Below are positions 37,379 through 48,276 of a stretch of 64,000 nucleotides of DNA, in pieces. Made by a program: the position numbers and the translations under genes. The notes below the pieces were generated by a model. It was not told where the DNA came from and searched no databases. It worked only from the letters and a program-made list of their open reading frames with translations. Position 1 is the first letter of the stretch. Every line of letters starts with the position of its first letter. The stretch comes from Psettodes erumei (lineage: Eukaryota > Chordata > Actinopteri > Pleuronectiformes > Psettodidae): the NCBI GenBank assembly GCA_016785225.1, contig JAFBJZ010000673.1:496001-560000 (forward strand), given 5' to 3'.

Positions 37379-37740
37379 GTGGCAAGTCTGTCCCTCTGCT
37401 CTCCAACCTCTCCGCTCTCTCTAATGCCTTCCTCTCATCCTCTTCTCGCTCCAGTGATCTCCTCTGCCTCCTCACCTGTCTCCTTTCCTATTTCCTGGAG
37501 CTACACCAGCCAGTCTGGCTCCCCGCGCTTCGAAACTGGTGTGTCCTCCTCTTCACAGCCTGCCCAGCTTTTGCCCTGTGCTTGTGTTGTTGGAGGAGAA
37601 ACTGCCGCTGCGTCCTTGGGGGACTCGCACTGGGCCGGAGGATTAATGTGATGTTTAGGTCTAAGCGTATCATCCATCACTTCCAGGATGCAGAAGTAGT
37701 TTCTCTTCTCTCTGCTGCCCATCCCTGTGGGTGGGTCCGT
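37379..37740 (+). other. CT-rich segment, open frame after an acceptor-like site
   Basis: After CTATTTTCTTTCCAG (ends about 37370) a frame without its own ATG stays open for about 120 codons to a stop near 37740. It includes a hydrophobic run, NWCVLLFTACPAFALCLCCW. Other frames on both strands are also open here because CT-rich DNA has few stops, so this is weak evidence for coding. Confidence 0.15.
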
Positions 37741-39765
37741 TAGCTTCGAAAAAGAAATAAAAAGACATTCTATTTTTTTAAGACACTGTAAACTGACTTT
37801 TGCCATTATAGAACAAAACTAATTATACTTTTATACTTTTCTTTGAGATTTTCATGCTCTCCATTTACCATTTGGTTCCGCTCCCCCTCCAGGTCCTTCT
37901 TTTATGCAGGCTCCATAAATATGGAAGGAGTATGGTCAATTAAAATCAGAGGTGATTTGCTTGTGACCCTATAAAAGTGATTCAAACTTAGAATTCTTTT
38001 GCGATACATGTTCATATCTTGCCTGTTCTCTGAGCAGTTAAGTTACTGTCAGCTACTCCAGCTGTGTAGACCACAGGCTCTTATAAGCACTGCTTTACAT
38101 GCAGATGGTATATAATGGTGACATAATGCTCCAAATATTGTTTCCATTGACAAATTTGTGTATCTTTTATCCTCTGTAAAGCCATGTGTCACAGTCATTG
38201 CCAGTGTAGGCATAATCAAGCCATTTATAATCACTAACATGGCTATTTTTTTTACTTGCCAGAATGTCCAGTGTACTGTCATTGTTCAGTGTTCATGCAG
38301 TCATCATGTTGGCATTGGAACTCATGAGTACTCAGTAGTTGTTCCATTACTACAGGGCAGTTCTTACTACGGTAGGTGTCAGGACCACATTTTGAGATGA
38401 CGAAGCTAGCTTACGTGGCCGTATCAAAGTTTTCACTTGCACTTTATCAGAAAAAAAGAGGTTTGCTCTGTGTTTGGATGGAGCATGACAAATGACCGGA
38501 AATATCCCACGGTACTATCCTCACTTTGTTTTGTCATTTTTATAAAGTCTGTAGTCATGCAAATTACAAGACTACAAAAGCACCATGTTCACAGCGACAA
38601 ACTGGGCCATATATGTCTTCGTACTGTCCAGTAAGAGCTCTCAACATGCACACATAACAGAAAGTGGAAATACTTGAATCAAATGCAATTGTTTCAAATC
38701 TATATGTAATAACTGTGCCCTTTCCTGAGTTTTGCTAATACCCCCAAATCACTTAATTGGCTCCTCAAAAACCTGAGAATGATAACATAATGATGTACCT
38801 CTGTGCACACTTCATCAGGTTCAGCGTTGCCATGACATTGGCAAGTATGCTGTCAGCTGCCCCCCTGGCTCCAAAATTTGCTCAAGCAGTTTTACTTAAA
38901 ACCTGTACCTTTTTGCCTCCTCAATGGTGGCAATGCAAATTTCTGAGGTAAACGGCTCTCCAGGCCAGATTAAGTAATGGGCGAATTTCCACTCGCGTAT
39001 CCACGGGAGAAACAGTGGGTTGACAGGGAGTGCGTGACACATCACAGACAGGGGAATAGTGTCATCTGACTCTGAGGACATTGGCCTTTACCCCCTCACA
39101 GTATGTATACTCGCTGCTATGATGGAATCTGAAGTGACAGCTCTGTGATATACAGTCAGCTATTAACATAATTCCGTGTTAACCCTTTGCCGCTGATATG
39201 ACTTAGAATATTGCTAAAAGATGAACGTGTGATGGAACAAATGAGTGAAAAATCATATGGGTACAGCTTCACTTTCTACTGAGGCTCTTCATACCATACT
39301 ACTCTGCTAGAAATACAGAATTTCAGACTAACTTGCATCCAAATGAAGATATCACTATGTTGCAAACATAGCCTTTTAAATTAACACTGTGAAATAAATC
39401 CTGCAAGTCATCAACTCCCCCTGGGATACTTAGATAAAATTAGTTCTTTTTTTTTTTTTCAAAGAAAATTCTGACTTCAGCATTACTTCAAGATTACCTA
39501 ATGCAATCAAGTTAGTTAGCATGTGCAATGATGCATGGATAGTTTAAGCTCATTTACCCAAGTGAATCGATGTCACTTTATTGTATGGAGCTGTGGGAGG
39601 AGAAGACCACACTCAGATTACTGCGTCCAGGGAATCTTTATGAGTTTCTACACACAAGAGACATCATGCTGGTAATCCATACAGGCTGCTGAATGATTAT
39701 CGTGATATTGCACCCTGTAATTATATTAAAAGGGATGCATACTTAACTTGGTTTATAGGTAAGTA
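37741..39765. other. Non-coding DNA, no gene seen
   Basis: AT-rich with short chance frames. A T-run lies at about 39447-39461. No repeat family recognised. Confidence 0.5.
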
Positions 39766-39796
39766 GTACATACAGTGCATCCAGCGTATTAGGACA
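39766..39796 (+). repeat. Possible end of a Tc1/mariner-type element
   Basis: It reads ACAGTGCATCCAGCGTATTA, close to the ACAGTGCATCCGGAAAGTATT terminal repeat of a well-known fish Tc1-like family. Only one end is seen and it is short. Confidence 0.3.
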
Positions 39797-39840
39797 GCCA
39801 TACCTTTCTTACTGTATTGTCGTGTGGCCACACAAACACA

Positions 39841-40030
39841 TCTATCCGTTCTCTGAACTGTTTCCCCTGCTCAGGCTCACATTGGGCTGGAGCCTTTCCC
39901 AGCAAAACACTGTGGGGGAGATGGAGCACACCGTTGACAGGGTCGCCAGTTTGTCACTACACTAACACATGGAGACAGATAAACACATTAACACTCCCTG
40001 AATTAAAGTCGCCAAAGAGCTTAACTCACA
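39841..40030 (-). repeat. Tail of a fish SINE-like interspersed repeat, minus strand
   Basis: On the plus strand it reads TGGGCTGGAGCCTTTCCCAG, GGAGCACACCGTTGACAGGG, TCGCCAGTTTGTCACTACAC and AACACATGGAGACAGATAAA, then AATTAAAGTCGCC. This is the reverse of the tail of the repeat whose head and middle occur at 21795-21892 and 10264-10360. Confidence 0.75.
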
Positions 40031-40108
40031 TTGAAATTGCTGAACTTACATCTCAACCAGACCTTTCAGGAGAAAATCCCTGCAAGGTAGACACAGGAAG
40101 TCAGATGT

Positions 40109-40138
40109 AAAAAAATAAATAAATAAATAAAATAAAAA
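40109..40138 (+). repeat. (AAAT)n short tandem repeat
   Basis: AAATAAATAAAT-type run about 80 bp downstream of the minus-strand SINE-like tail. Confidence 0.8.
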
Positions 40139-41239
40139 TGAAAAGGAACAGCTATGGATAAAAAAAATTGCATCCGGTGCAGAAAATAGCTCAAAACTTT
40201 AATGTTCATTCTATTCTCTGGTGAAATATTCCTCTTTTTAAATTATGTGTTTTGCATTAATGACATTGCCTTCACCTGACAAGCATCAGTCACTTGTGCA
40301 CATAATATTCTCTGGGTTTTTTGGGGGAAATGGCTGTCCATGCATTTAATCTGATATATCCAATACATAGAATTTAGGCTACCTATTGTTATATGTGTCC
40401 CATTATATGTTGTGTATGTTAAACTCACATTGGCTAGTGCAACACACACCTTTCCTGACCGACCACACATGCACATATGCACGACATGCAAATGAAGAAA
40501 CATATCACTGTCTAATGTAAACCCAAGAATAAACTCATCTGTCAGACCTTCGGTGTCTCAGCTAATAAACACCAAGGAAATGAGGTTGACGGTACAAAAA
40601 GAGAGCTATATTTGCAACACTCTAAGAAGTGCTTGTTTTTCTTCATTATGACAAATTAAGAGTATATATTTAATAGCGTGACTTACATGAAGGCTTCTGA
40701 TAAACCAGAAGCCGTGTTTCTCTGCGTTAAATTATTTTTGACACTCCATGGGTAAATCAGTCATTTTATATTTGAGTGGCACCACAATCAAGGTGTGGTA
40801 ACAGTTCTATAAAAAAAAATGCATGTAAGTCTGCCCTGCGCACCCTTTTTTCACCACCCTGACTTCTGCATGAATAACACCTCGCTCTTCTCGCAGGGGC
40901 CCATCTGGCAGCTCGGAAGCCAAGTGACCCTCTCAATATGGAACAGGTCAGCGCTTTTGTGATGACTGCTATTAGTTCTTGCAACACCGTTTTAAAGTCT
41001 GTTTTTTCTTTTTTAATCACCTGAAACAAAAAGTAAATACCAGTGCGGACATGAGTGAAAGTAAATGGGAATAGAATGTAAAAGTGGAGTATTACAAAAA
41101 GGTTAAATAAGAGAGGACAGGGTTGTAGAGGGGACAGTAAATGAATAATGAATGGCACAAAGCTTGAAAAAACAGCTGTTTGAGTGATTGGTTTTAGTGT
41201 GTGAAGTACAGAGAGTTGAATGACAGCATGCTTCATGTT

Positions 41240-41520
41240 CATGAGCGCGGAGTGACAGAGTTAATTATAGCCATCAGGACGTGTTCAAAGGAAGACGACA
41301 AAACCAGGCGAACGGAGAAAAATGCTCAGCAGGTGGAGACAGCTGTGTAAAAAATCCCCTCGAGGGTGGCGGCACTTTCGTTAGCACGCGTGACTCATCT
41401 TATTAGCGGAAGTTTTGCATAAGGACTGTACTGCTGTGTCCTTGCCACGTGTACGGTTCAGCAACTTAATGATTTTTTTTTTTTCGCTCAATCTGTACGT
41501 CTGCTGAAATAAACTTTTAT
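41240..41520. promoter_or_regulatory. CpG-retaining patch, candidate regulatory element
   Basis: This stretch has clearly more CpG than its surroundings (for example GAGCGCGG, GGCGAACGG, GGCGGCAC, AGCACGCGTG, CCACGTGTACGG). It includes an AP-1 site TGACTCA at 41391-41397 and a CACGTG E-box near 41447. Retained CpG suggests little methylation in the germ line, as at active regulatory DNA. No coding frame explains it. Confidence 0.3.
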
Positions 41521-43071
41521 ATTCTCAGAGCAATTCCCTCCACCTCCCACCTCTCCCGCTTCCCTCCCGCCAGTGTTTCACTGCATCTGCTCTGAACTAT
41601 CACTGACGACAGTTACAGAGGGTTGAGCACCATAAAAGGTGATAGGCATTTTTACAAAATATTACCATATATTTTATATTAAGTAAATAATCAAACTGAA
41701 AAACATGCATTTCTGCATTTCCAATGAAAAAATACAGGAAAAAATTTAACAGGAATAGCACAGTTACTCAAAATTGTTAAGCAATTCACAGGGTGCTATT
41801 AGATAATCACTGCATTGACTTTCATGCCAAGCGTATGAACCTGCTAAAGTGTCGGATGAATTTATTCAAGAGGGTTCAGCAAGTAGACTCATGTGGCGGT
41901 TGGAGAACATTTTAATGAGAATAGAATAAATATTTCATTTTTGGTGTCTGTTTTTGTATTCGGGGTTTAATTTGAGGCCAGCAAAAGTGTGAGCAGGGAG
42001 AGAGAGAGATATCACGGCAGCTTCCAATCATGGATGCATGAAGAATAGGGGGGTAGCAGCAATGAAAGTCGAAGCAGGGAATGAGCAGTGCGACAGATTC
42101 ACTAGGTTGCTCAGTTGTTTGTGGCAAAACGCAAGGTCTGGCGATACATCAGCTAATCTTTGACTAGGACGCAGTAATAAAAAAAAAAACATCGCTTCAT
42201 TTCTGCCTGTCAAATCCTTTATTGAACAGGAACCATTTTATTAGAATAAGTGTATGTAGAATAAGTGTCATTTTGCCATTTAAAGATCTTGCATACTAAA
42301 AGGGTCAGGAAAAGAACAGCACATGGTAAGGTCAATTTGTCAAAACCACAACATCAAATCTAACCCTACTGCCACGATCAGAGCAATGTGATTTCTGTGA
42401 TTTGTGTAGCGTGAAGTGTGAACTGCTACCATATGGAACCATTTTCTATTGGAAAAAATATGAGGTGGAACAGTAGCACCTGAATTCCACTCAATTCCAA
42501 ATTGAAAAACTGATTTACAAAAAGCTCAGCCTGTTGTCTGTTATCTAAAAAGTGCTGGTCAGGTTGAACTTCCTCACTATGATATTTTGCTGCAGATACA
42601 GACAGAGCAAAAAATGTTATTAAAGATAAATTAGAGTGAATGTTTTTTTCATCTTCCCTGCTGTAATGACAACATACTGTTCTGATATAACCTCCTACTA
42701 ATGTAACTATGTCCCTGCACTGCTTTTAAATCTCTGGTCTTCTTGAGTAATTTCTGCAGTAGGACTTTGAACACCCACTGACTTTGTAAGCAAAATACAT
42801 GTTGTTAATTTTTAAGGCCTACTATAAATAATACAGCTGCAGAAATTTTAAAACATATTGCCATAGAAAGTGATTCCTGTTGAAGATGTAATCGACTAAT
42901 CCCTAGCAGGACTGGGTCCCAGTTAATTACACTGTATGGGAAATATTTCTAACTCCAGGTCTCGACCCCCCCATCAATTGATTTTTCATAGCACAGAGCA
43001 GAAATGCCCACTCCATCTCGGATTGTCAGAGGCAGCAGGATCCACTTATGGGTTCTTCTTGGGTAATTGCA

Positions 43072-43079
43072 ATGCAAAT
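43072..43079 (+). promoter_or_regulatory. Octamer (POU) site ATGCAAAT
   Basis: Exact octamer in the context GGTAATTGCAATGCAAATGA, next to a TAATTG homeodomain-type core. Single sites of this kind are common by chance. Confidence 0.25.
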
Positions 43080-44689
43080 GAGGTTCTCCAAAGACAAATT
43101 AACCACCCTGAAAGAGGGGCCATGTCCTCAGTTTGCTGTCTGTCTGGTAGCGAGTCCACTGAAAGGTAAAAAAAAAAAGAAAAAAGAAAGCCTCCACCGC
43201 TTTGATTAATAAAACATGACTGAGAATCCGTGATGATCTGCATGGGCGACAGCTTTGATCTCTGTCTAACTGTCGTCCTGTGCTCGCCACCTTAAATGAC
43301 ACCCGCAAACAATGCTCAAAGCAAAGTCCTCCGTTTCACACTTGTGGAGGATAATGGGTCGCTGCTAAAGGATCTGCTGTGTGCTGTGTGGATCTGCAAG
43401 TTGTGCATGTTGCTTTTTGAATTTAATCATCCAGATTCAAGGGAACTTTTACCACTGAAGGTGACACAATAGGTCAATCACATCTTCTCCCTTAAGTAAA
43501 CTTCTTTTTTTTAGTACCCTTGATTAAATGGATAAAAGAGCAGGGAAACATTTGCCTTTGGTTAGGTGTTGATGTGAAAATATGGTTACATGTACTCCGC
43601 TTCTCTTTTGTGAGCTACAATGCACGTCCACTCAGCCCTGGAAATGACTGGTCTCATTGAGTCCGTTAACATTAGAGTCATGCAGGGTCTCCAACTGGGA
43701 TAACACGGAGAACGAAATAATCATTCATGTAAATGTGTGCATACACAAGGTGCAACCGTGTGAGTAGCCATGCATTTTAATGAAGCTGACACTGAACTCT
43801 TGGGTGGCAGTGTGTTCAGCTGTGGAAAATATGTTGGTTGGAACGCTGTTTGGCACTGAAGCCTTCACTTGGCCCTGTGAAGGGGACACAAATTGTAGAG
43901 CATGTCTGCGGAGAATTAATGTGTGCACTGTCTCACTGCAACTCAATTTAATACTGCAGTGATTAACGAAGTCCTAATTAGCTTAGCTTACCTTTTGAAT
44001 TTGTGCTGTGCACACAGTATGTTCTGAAAACAATAACAATGGATACTGTTTATTATTGTTAGATGTGTGCTGGGATGTAATTTATATGATACACCAGATT
44101 GCTCTTAGTTCACTTTTATAATTTTGAAAATAACATCTCATTGTGCAACATGATGCAACAGATGTTTGCTTTCACAAGATTTAATGAGCGGCGATCCAAG
44201 CTGCTTGGAAAAGGGGAGTTTCAAACCTTTGACTCCTGACTACCCTCATGAAAGGCTCATGTTGCTCTATCTGATGTTTTGCGGCAGTGGTCCTCCGAGT
44301 CATCCCGTATTTTTCTGTTGCTCATTAACATGAAACTGATGGAGTGCAAGGCAATTAATGAAAGGTCATGGCTGTCCATTTCCAAGAACCTCCCACTGAA
44401 TGTATGGCACCATTCCAAAAACATGAGAAAAACCAATGTGAATAAGCCCCACCCCCCAGGTTTTTATGGTTACAAACTGTATTCACAGAATTCAACTGAT
44501 CTTAAAAACATCTCAGGGTCTGGTTCACATACAAGACCTGGACTAGGATATCACTAGGACAAAGCTGTAGCATTAGTTTCAACATTGCTTATGTTATGCC
44601 TATTACATTCAACTGTATTGCTGCACAGCAAGTCAAGGAGGCTGTACAGGATGTAGCCCGGCATGTTACCCTGTCTGTATGAGAAGACT

Positions 44690-45180
44690 GTATGAACATA
44701 ACCTCAGAGGATTCACTTCAAGATGTAAACCTCAAAAACAGAAACATCAGTTTGCAAAAAAGTAGACCTCTTGAACAAAGTTCTGTGAACTAATGAAACA
44801 AAAATCAACCTCTATCAAAATGATGGAAAGAGGAAAGTGTGGAGTGAAAAAAAAAAGCTCCAGCTCATAAACCAAACCGTAGCACGTCATCTGTCATGCA
44901 CACTGGTGGTTCCGCTTTGGCTCCAGCATGTATTGACGATTTTGCTGCTGACGGGAGCAATGTCAAAACTCAAACACATACATCAAAACTCAGGGTGAAA
45001 CAGTGGAAGGTCAACTGATCTCAGTCTGATCGGACATTCCACTTGGTGAAGTCCAGAATTAACAGCAGAGGGACCCCCACAACAAGCTGAAGAGCCAAAA
45101 AAGGTTTAAAGGCCCAGGAGAGTATCATCAGGCAACATGAGACTTCAGGCAGTCATGACCGCAGAGGCTTTTATTTATAT
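44690..45180 (+). pseudogene. Tc1-like transposase fossil with internal deletion
   Basis: From about 44790 one frame reads TNETKINLYQNDGKRKVW, a spacer, then RSTSSVMHTGGSALAPACID and DFAADGS, the hallmark of fish Tc1-like transposases. The first catalytic Asp of the TDETK motif is Asn here. The segment with the second catalytic Asp (the NDPKH region) is deleted. About 45033-45090 resumes at the conserved C-terminal part (FHLVKSRINSRGTP), with the catalytic Glu motif shifted out of frame. Near 45142-45160 ACTTCAGGCAGTCATGACCG matches the end of the gene. Upstream 44700-44780 shows the decayed linker. No paired terminal repeats were found. Confidence 0.82.
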
Positions 45181-46031
45181 TAAATACTGTATGACAGAGA
45201 AGAACAACATTTCGTGAATTTTCTATTCAAATCAGTTACATGGGGAGGACAAACTATAAGTCAGACAACAAACTTGACTGGCAAAAATGTTTTAAAGCAC
45301 CCGAGGAGCAGATCATGGTGTGAGCGAACAGACAAATTTGCATTTTGATCAGAAGATTTCAGGATGCGCCAAGATAACCATCTACGACTTATTGAAAGGA
45401 ACTGGAGGATCATTAATCAAACTAAGCGTCAGCCCACGTGTTTCCCATGGACTGAATGCAAGTTCTGTCTGTACTGGTCCGAGGGCTGTTCTTTTTTTCT
45501 TGAGCTGTGATAATCATAATTCCCACCATGATGCCAGACAGTGTTGTGAAAATGCTGAAAGACCCTTGTTAGTTGCATCATGCCTTCAAGTTTCGTCCAA
45601 AGGAAAAAAAAAAAAAAACATCAGTTTTTTCTGGAGCCAATCTATTCTCCCTCCTCCTGTATCACTGAGGAGGACAATTACAGTGATGTGTTGTTGTTTT
45701 TACAGCCACTCTAATGCACTAAAAAGTTCCTCAATGCCGTGTGGCAACATTCATGAAAACATGTTCAGCCTCATTAATTATTTCACCTTTTTTGGCCCAC
45801 CATGGACTGATTTTACTACGGCCTGATTGGATTATGCTGCACAAGCTGCTGGAAGTAATTTCCCACTAGTTTCGGGTCTCTATATGGTCTGCAGTGGCTT
45901 TAGATGTTTTGGAGACACAGATCCATACAACTTTAATGGCTTTATATAATGTGGTGAAATCTCACCATTGTTTCAACTCTCAAAACACGAAGATGAGCAG
46001 ATAATGAATTGGGGGGTTTTCCTCTTATAGT
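45181..46031. other. Non-coding DNA downstream of the Tc1 fossil
   Basis: A 168-codon frame (45320-45826, +) is one of the longest in the window but is rich in Ser, Cys and Lys from a poly-A run at 45604-45618 and matches nothing I know. It is probably chance. Confidence 0.4.
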
Positions 46032-46126
46032 ATCTATGTAGATTCTCAGTCATCCAGGTCATCATCAAGGTGGCAAGAGTTCCATAAAGCATCTGGACTT
46101 GAGATTTTCAACCTTCTTTCAACCTT
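46032..46126 (-). mobile_element. Short repeat insertion with 10-bp target duplication
   Basis: A 95-bp unit is bounded by an exact direct repeat CTCTTATAGT (46022-46031 and 46127-46136). Inside it reads GATTCTCAGTCATCCAGGTC and CATCTGGACTTGAGATTTTC, wording I recognise from the end of a widespread fish retroelement, here on the minus strand. The duplication fits target-primed insertion of a heavily truncated LINE or SINE. Confidence 0.5.
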
Positions 46127-46136
46127 CTCTTATAGT

Positions 46137-48174
46137 GTAGGTTCAAATCTTCCTTTAACAGTCACAAACAGTAACTGCAACATTTCTATTTGCACACCTT
46201 CAAAATTCAGTAAGTAAAGTAAACATTAACAATACCCTGCCCATAACAACAGTATTATTCTACAGATTATTCTCTGTCCTTTAACTCACCCTGTAGGAAT
46301 GGGCATCTTGCATGTCAACATCTAAACAGTAAGAAGGTCCTTGTAACTAAAAGCATTTTCAATTTGAAAGACTTAACGCATTTCAGAGGAAAAGTTGTGT
46401 GCTGCTGCCTGCAAACAGAATGATTCATGCGGTTCACAAGGTTCATTGTGGAGTACTTGCAGATGGCCATAGAAAATAAATGAGATTTTCAAAGTGTGTG
46501 TGTAGGTGGAATATTTCTGCGTGGATGTGCTCTGCTATAAACACAATTATATGTCTAACCCCTGACAGCAGGTTGAGAGACAGAGAAAGCAATAGTGTTT
46601 GCATATATCATTTTCTGTGCCGACACCTAGTGTGTGCATATGCATCCCTAACTATGTGGAAGTGCGGCTACAGTAGAACAAGTCTGTCATTCATTTTCAT
46701 AAGCATATATCCCGAATGAGACAAAATGCAAAGTTTGAAATAATCCAATAATCTTTTCTAACAAACAGTTAAACACACAGAAGGAAAGACACACTGTTTG
46801 TGTTGGCATTGATTGCTCCCTATTAAGCCGGAGGATGCACCAGCACTGTTGAGGAGCTAATTATCGTGGATACCATCCAAGACGAACCGAGGTACATCCC
46901 TGGACTGAAAACGACAGTGTTTGTGCTGTGATGTCCCTTGACAGAGAAAAATAAAATCCACAAATAACAGCAGTACCAATAGTCATAATAATTGACATTT
47001 TAGATCTTCTGTTTTCCTCAACAATCATGAGATTGTCATCAAGTCGAGAAATACACCAGCATCTATGTGTTGATTAATTTGTACAAAGGAATATTATATT
47101 TACTAAATGTAGAGAGCACATTTATTTACTCTTTGTGATTTACAGACTTTTGCTTCAGTTAGTCATAACATTATTATCTCCAAGAAAAAAACTCAAACAT
47201 GGTCTTCTTGCTTAACCACTTTCTTTTGAAATGAATGCTTTTTTTAAACATACCCCCCCCCCTCCCAGCCCTCAGGTAATAGCCATAATATCACGTTTGC
47301 CTCATTCAGCATTAGCTCGCACAACTAATGGCTTTCATGCCTCACTGTCAGAGAAGCTGGGAAAATATGACCATTACAGGTGACCGTTTGAGCTCCGTAG
47401 GGATTAACCACCTGTGAGGGTGTGTGACTAAACAGAAAGAGGAAACAGCCAGCCTTGGACAGGTGGCTCTTGCTGTAGGCGTTTTTTAGCAGGGCAGAAA
47501 TGTGATTTAATCAGCTGGACTGTTGAAAGAGACTTTTTGTATCCTGGTGCATTTGGGGACCTTTTTCTTAATACTAATATAGTACACAGTAGCACCACAA
47601 GCAGCACCTGCCTCATATGTTTTAAAATGATCCACACCCAGTTATGAAAAAAGTACATTGTTACATTATGATGCATAACCTTTAACAATGCACTTGAATG
47701 TAAGTAAGGTGTTTTCATTGTAACCATCTATGCCTACATTCAGTGTTTTGCACTTTCCTTAAGACCTGACAAACATGTTGAATGTGATGAGCACTTTGTT
47801 TTTTATTTAAACTGCATTCATTACTTTATGTTTGCCCTTTTTCTTCTTCTCCATTACTAACTTAAATGGCGCATTACTGCCACCAGTGCATTAGATACCA
47901 TTATACAACCCCCCAACCCACTTCCTCTGCAATGTACAGTAGGCCATAGATGTTGTTGTTCATGAGAACACAACTTTTCTTGAACCTGCTTGTCCACAGT
48001 GTTCTTCATGACAGTCATAACGCAACAGGTACCTTTAATATTTCCAGTCAATAGGACTTCTTTTCACTACATGCACCACAGTGGACGGTAGTATAATTAA
48101 ATCAGTGGCTTATTTGTCCATTTAATCGCATTATTCAGTACACAGAAAAAAAATCATGCATGTTCACTCATGCA

Positions 48175-48176
<2 letters not shown>
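46137..48176. other. Non-coding DNA, no gene seen
   Basis: AT-rich, with a C-run near 47254. No coding region or repeat family recognised. Confidence 0.5.
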
Positions 48177-48214
<38 letters not shown>

Positions 48215-48236
48215 CACGTGTGTGTGTTTTAGGTTA
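48177..48236 (+). repeat. (TG)n microsatellite, longest in window
   Basis: About 15 uninterrupted TG units followed by TATGCACGTGTGTGTG. It is preceded by two CATGCATG motifs, and the whole block can adopt Z-DNA-like alternation. Confidence 0.9.
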
Positions 48237-48250
48237 ATGAGAAAAATAAC

Positions 48251-48276
48251 CCGCAAGTTGTCTCCGCAAGTTGTCT
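48251..48276 (+). repeat. 13-bp tandem duplication
   Basis: CCGCAAGTTGTCT occurs twice in direct succession, just 15 bp after the TG microsatellite. It looks like a replication-slippage product. Confidence 0.85.

Larger units (their letters stand above)
40139..44689. other. Non-coding DNA, no gene seen
   Basis: The longest frame (40766-41242, minus, 158 codons) is Phe/Leu/Ile-rich, as chance frames in AT-rich DNA are, and has no domain. A CpG-retaining patch at 41240-41520 and an octamer at 43072-43079 are listed separately. Confidence 0.45.

Noticed and set aside
37379..37740. Long open frame with a membrane-like segment after an acceptor-like site
   Set aside because: CT-rich DNA leaves several frames open on both strands at once; no ATG and no known protein. 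Kept only as a low-confidence note.
40766..41242. 158-codon open frame on the minus strand
   Set aside because: Phe/Leu/Ile-rich translation typical of AT-rich non-coding DNA, no motif and no sign of splice-bounded exon.
45320..45826. 168-codon open frame on the plus strand
   Set aside because: No recognisable domain; composition follows base runs (a poly-A tract gives Lys run), and it starts just after a dead Tc1 fossil. Probably chance.
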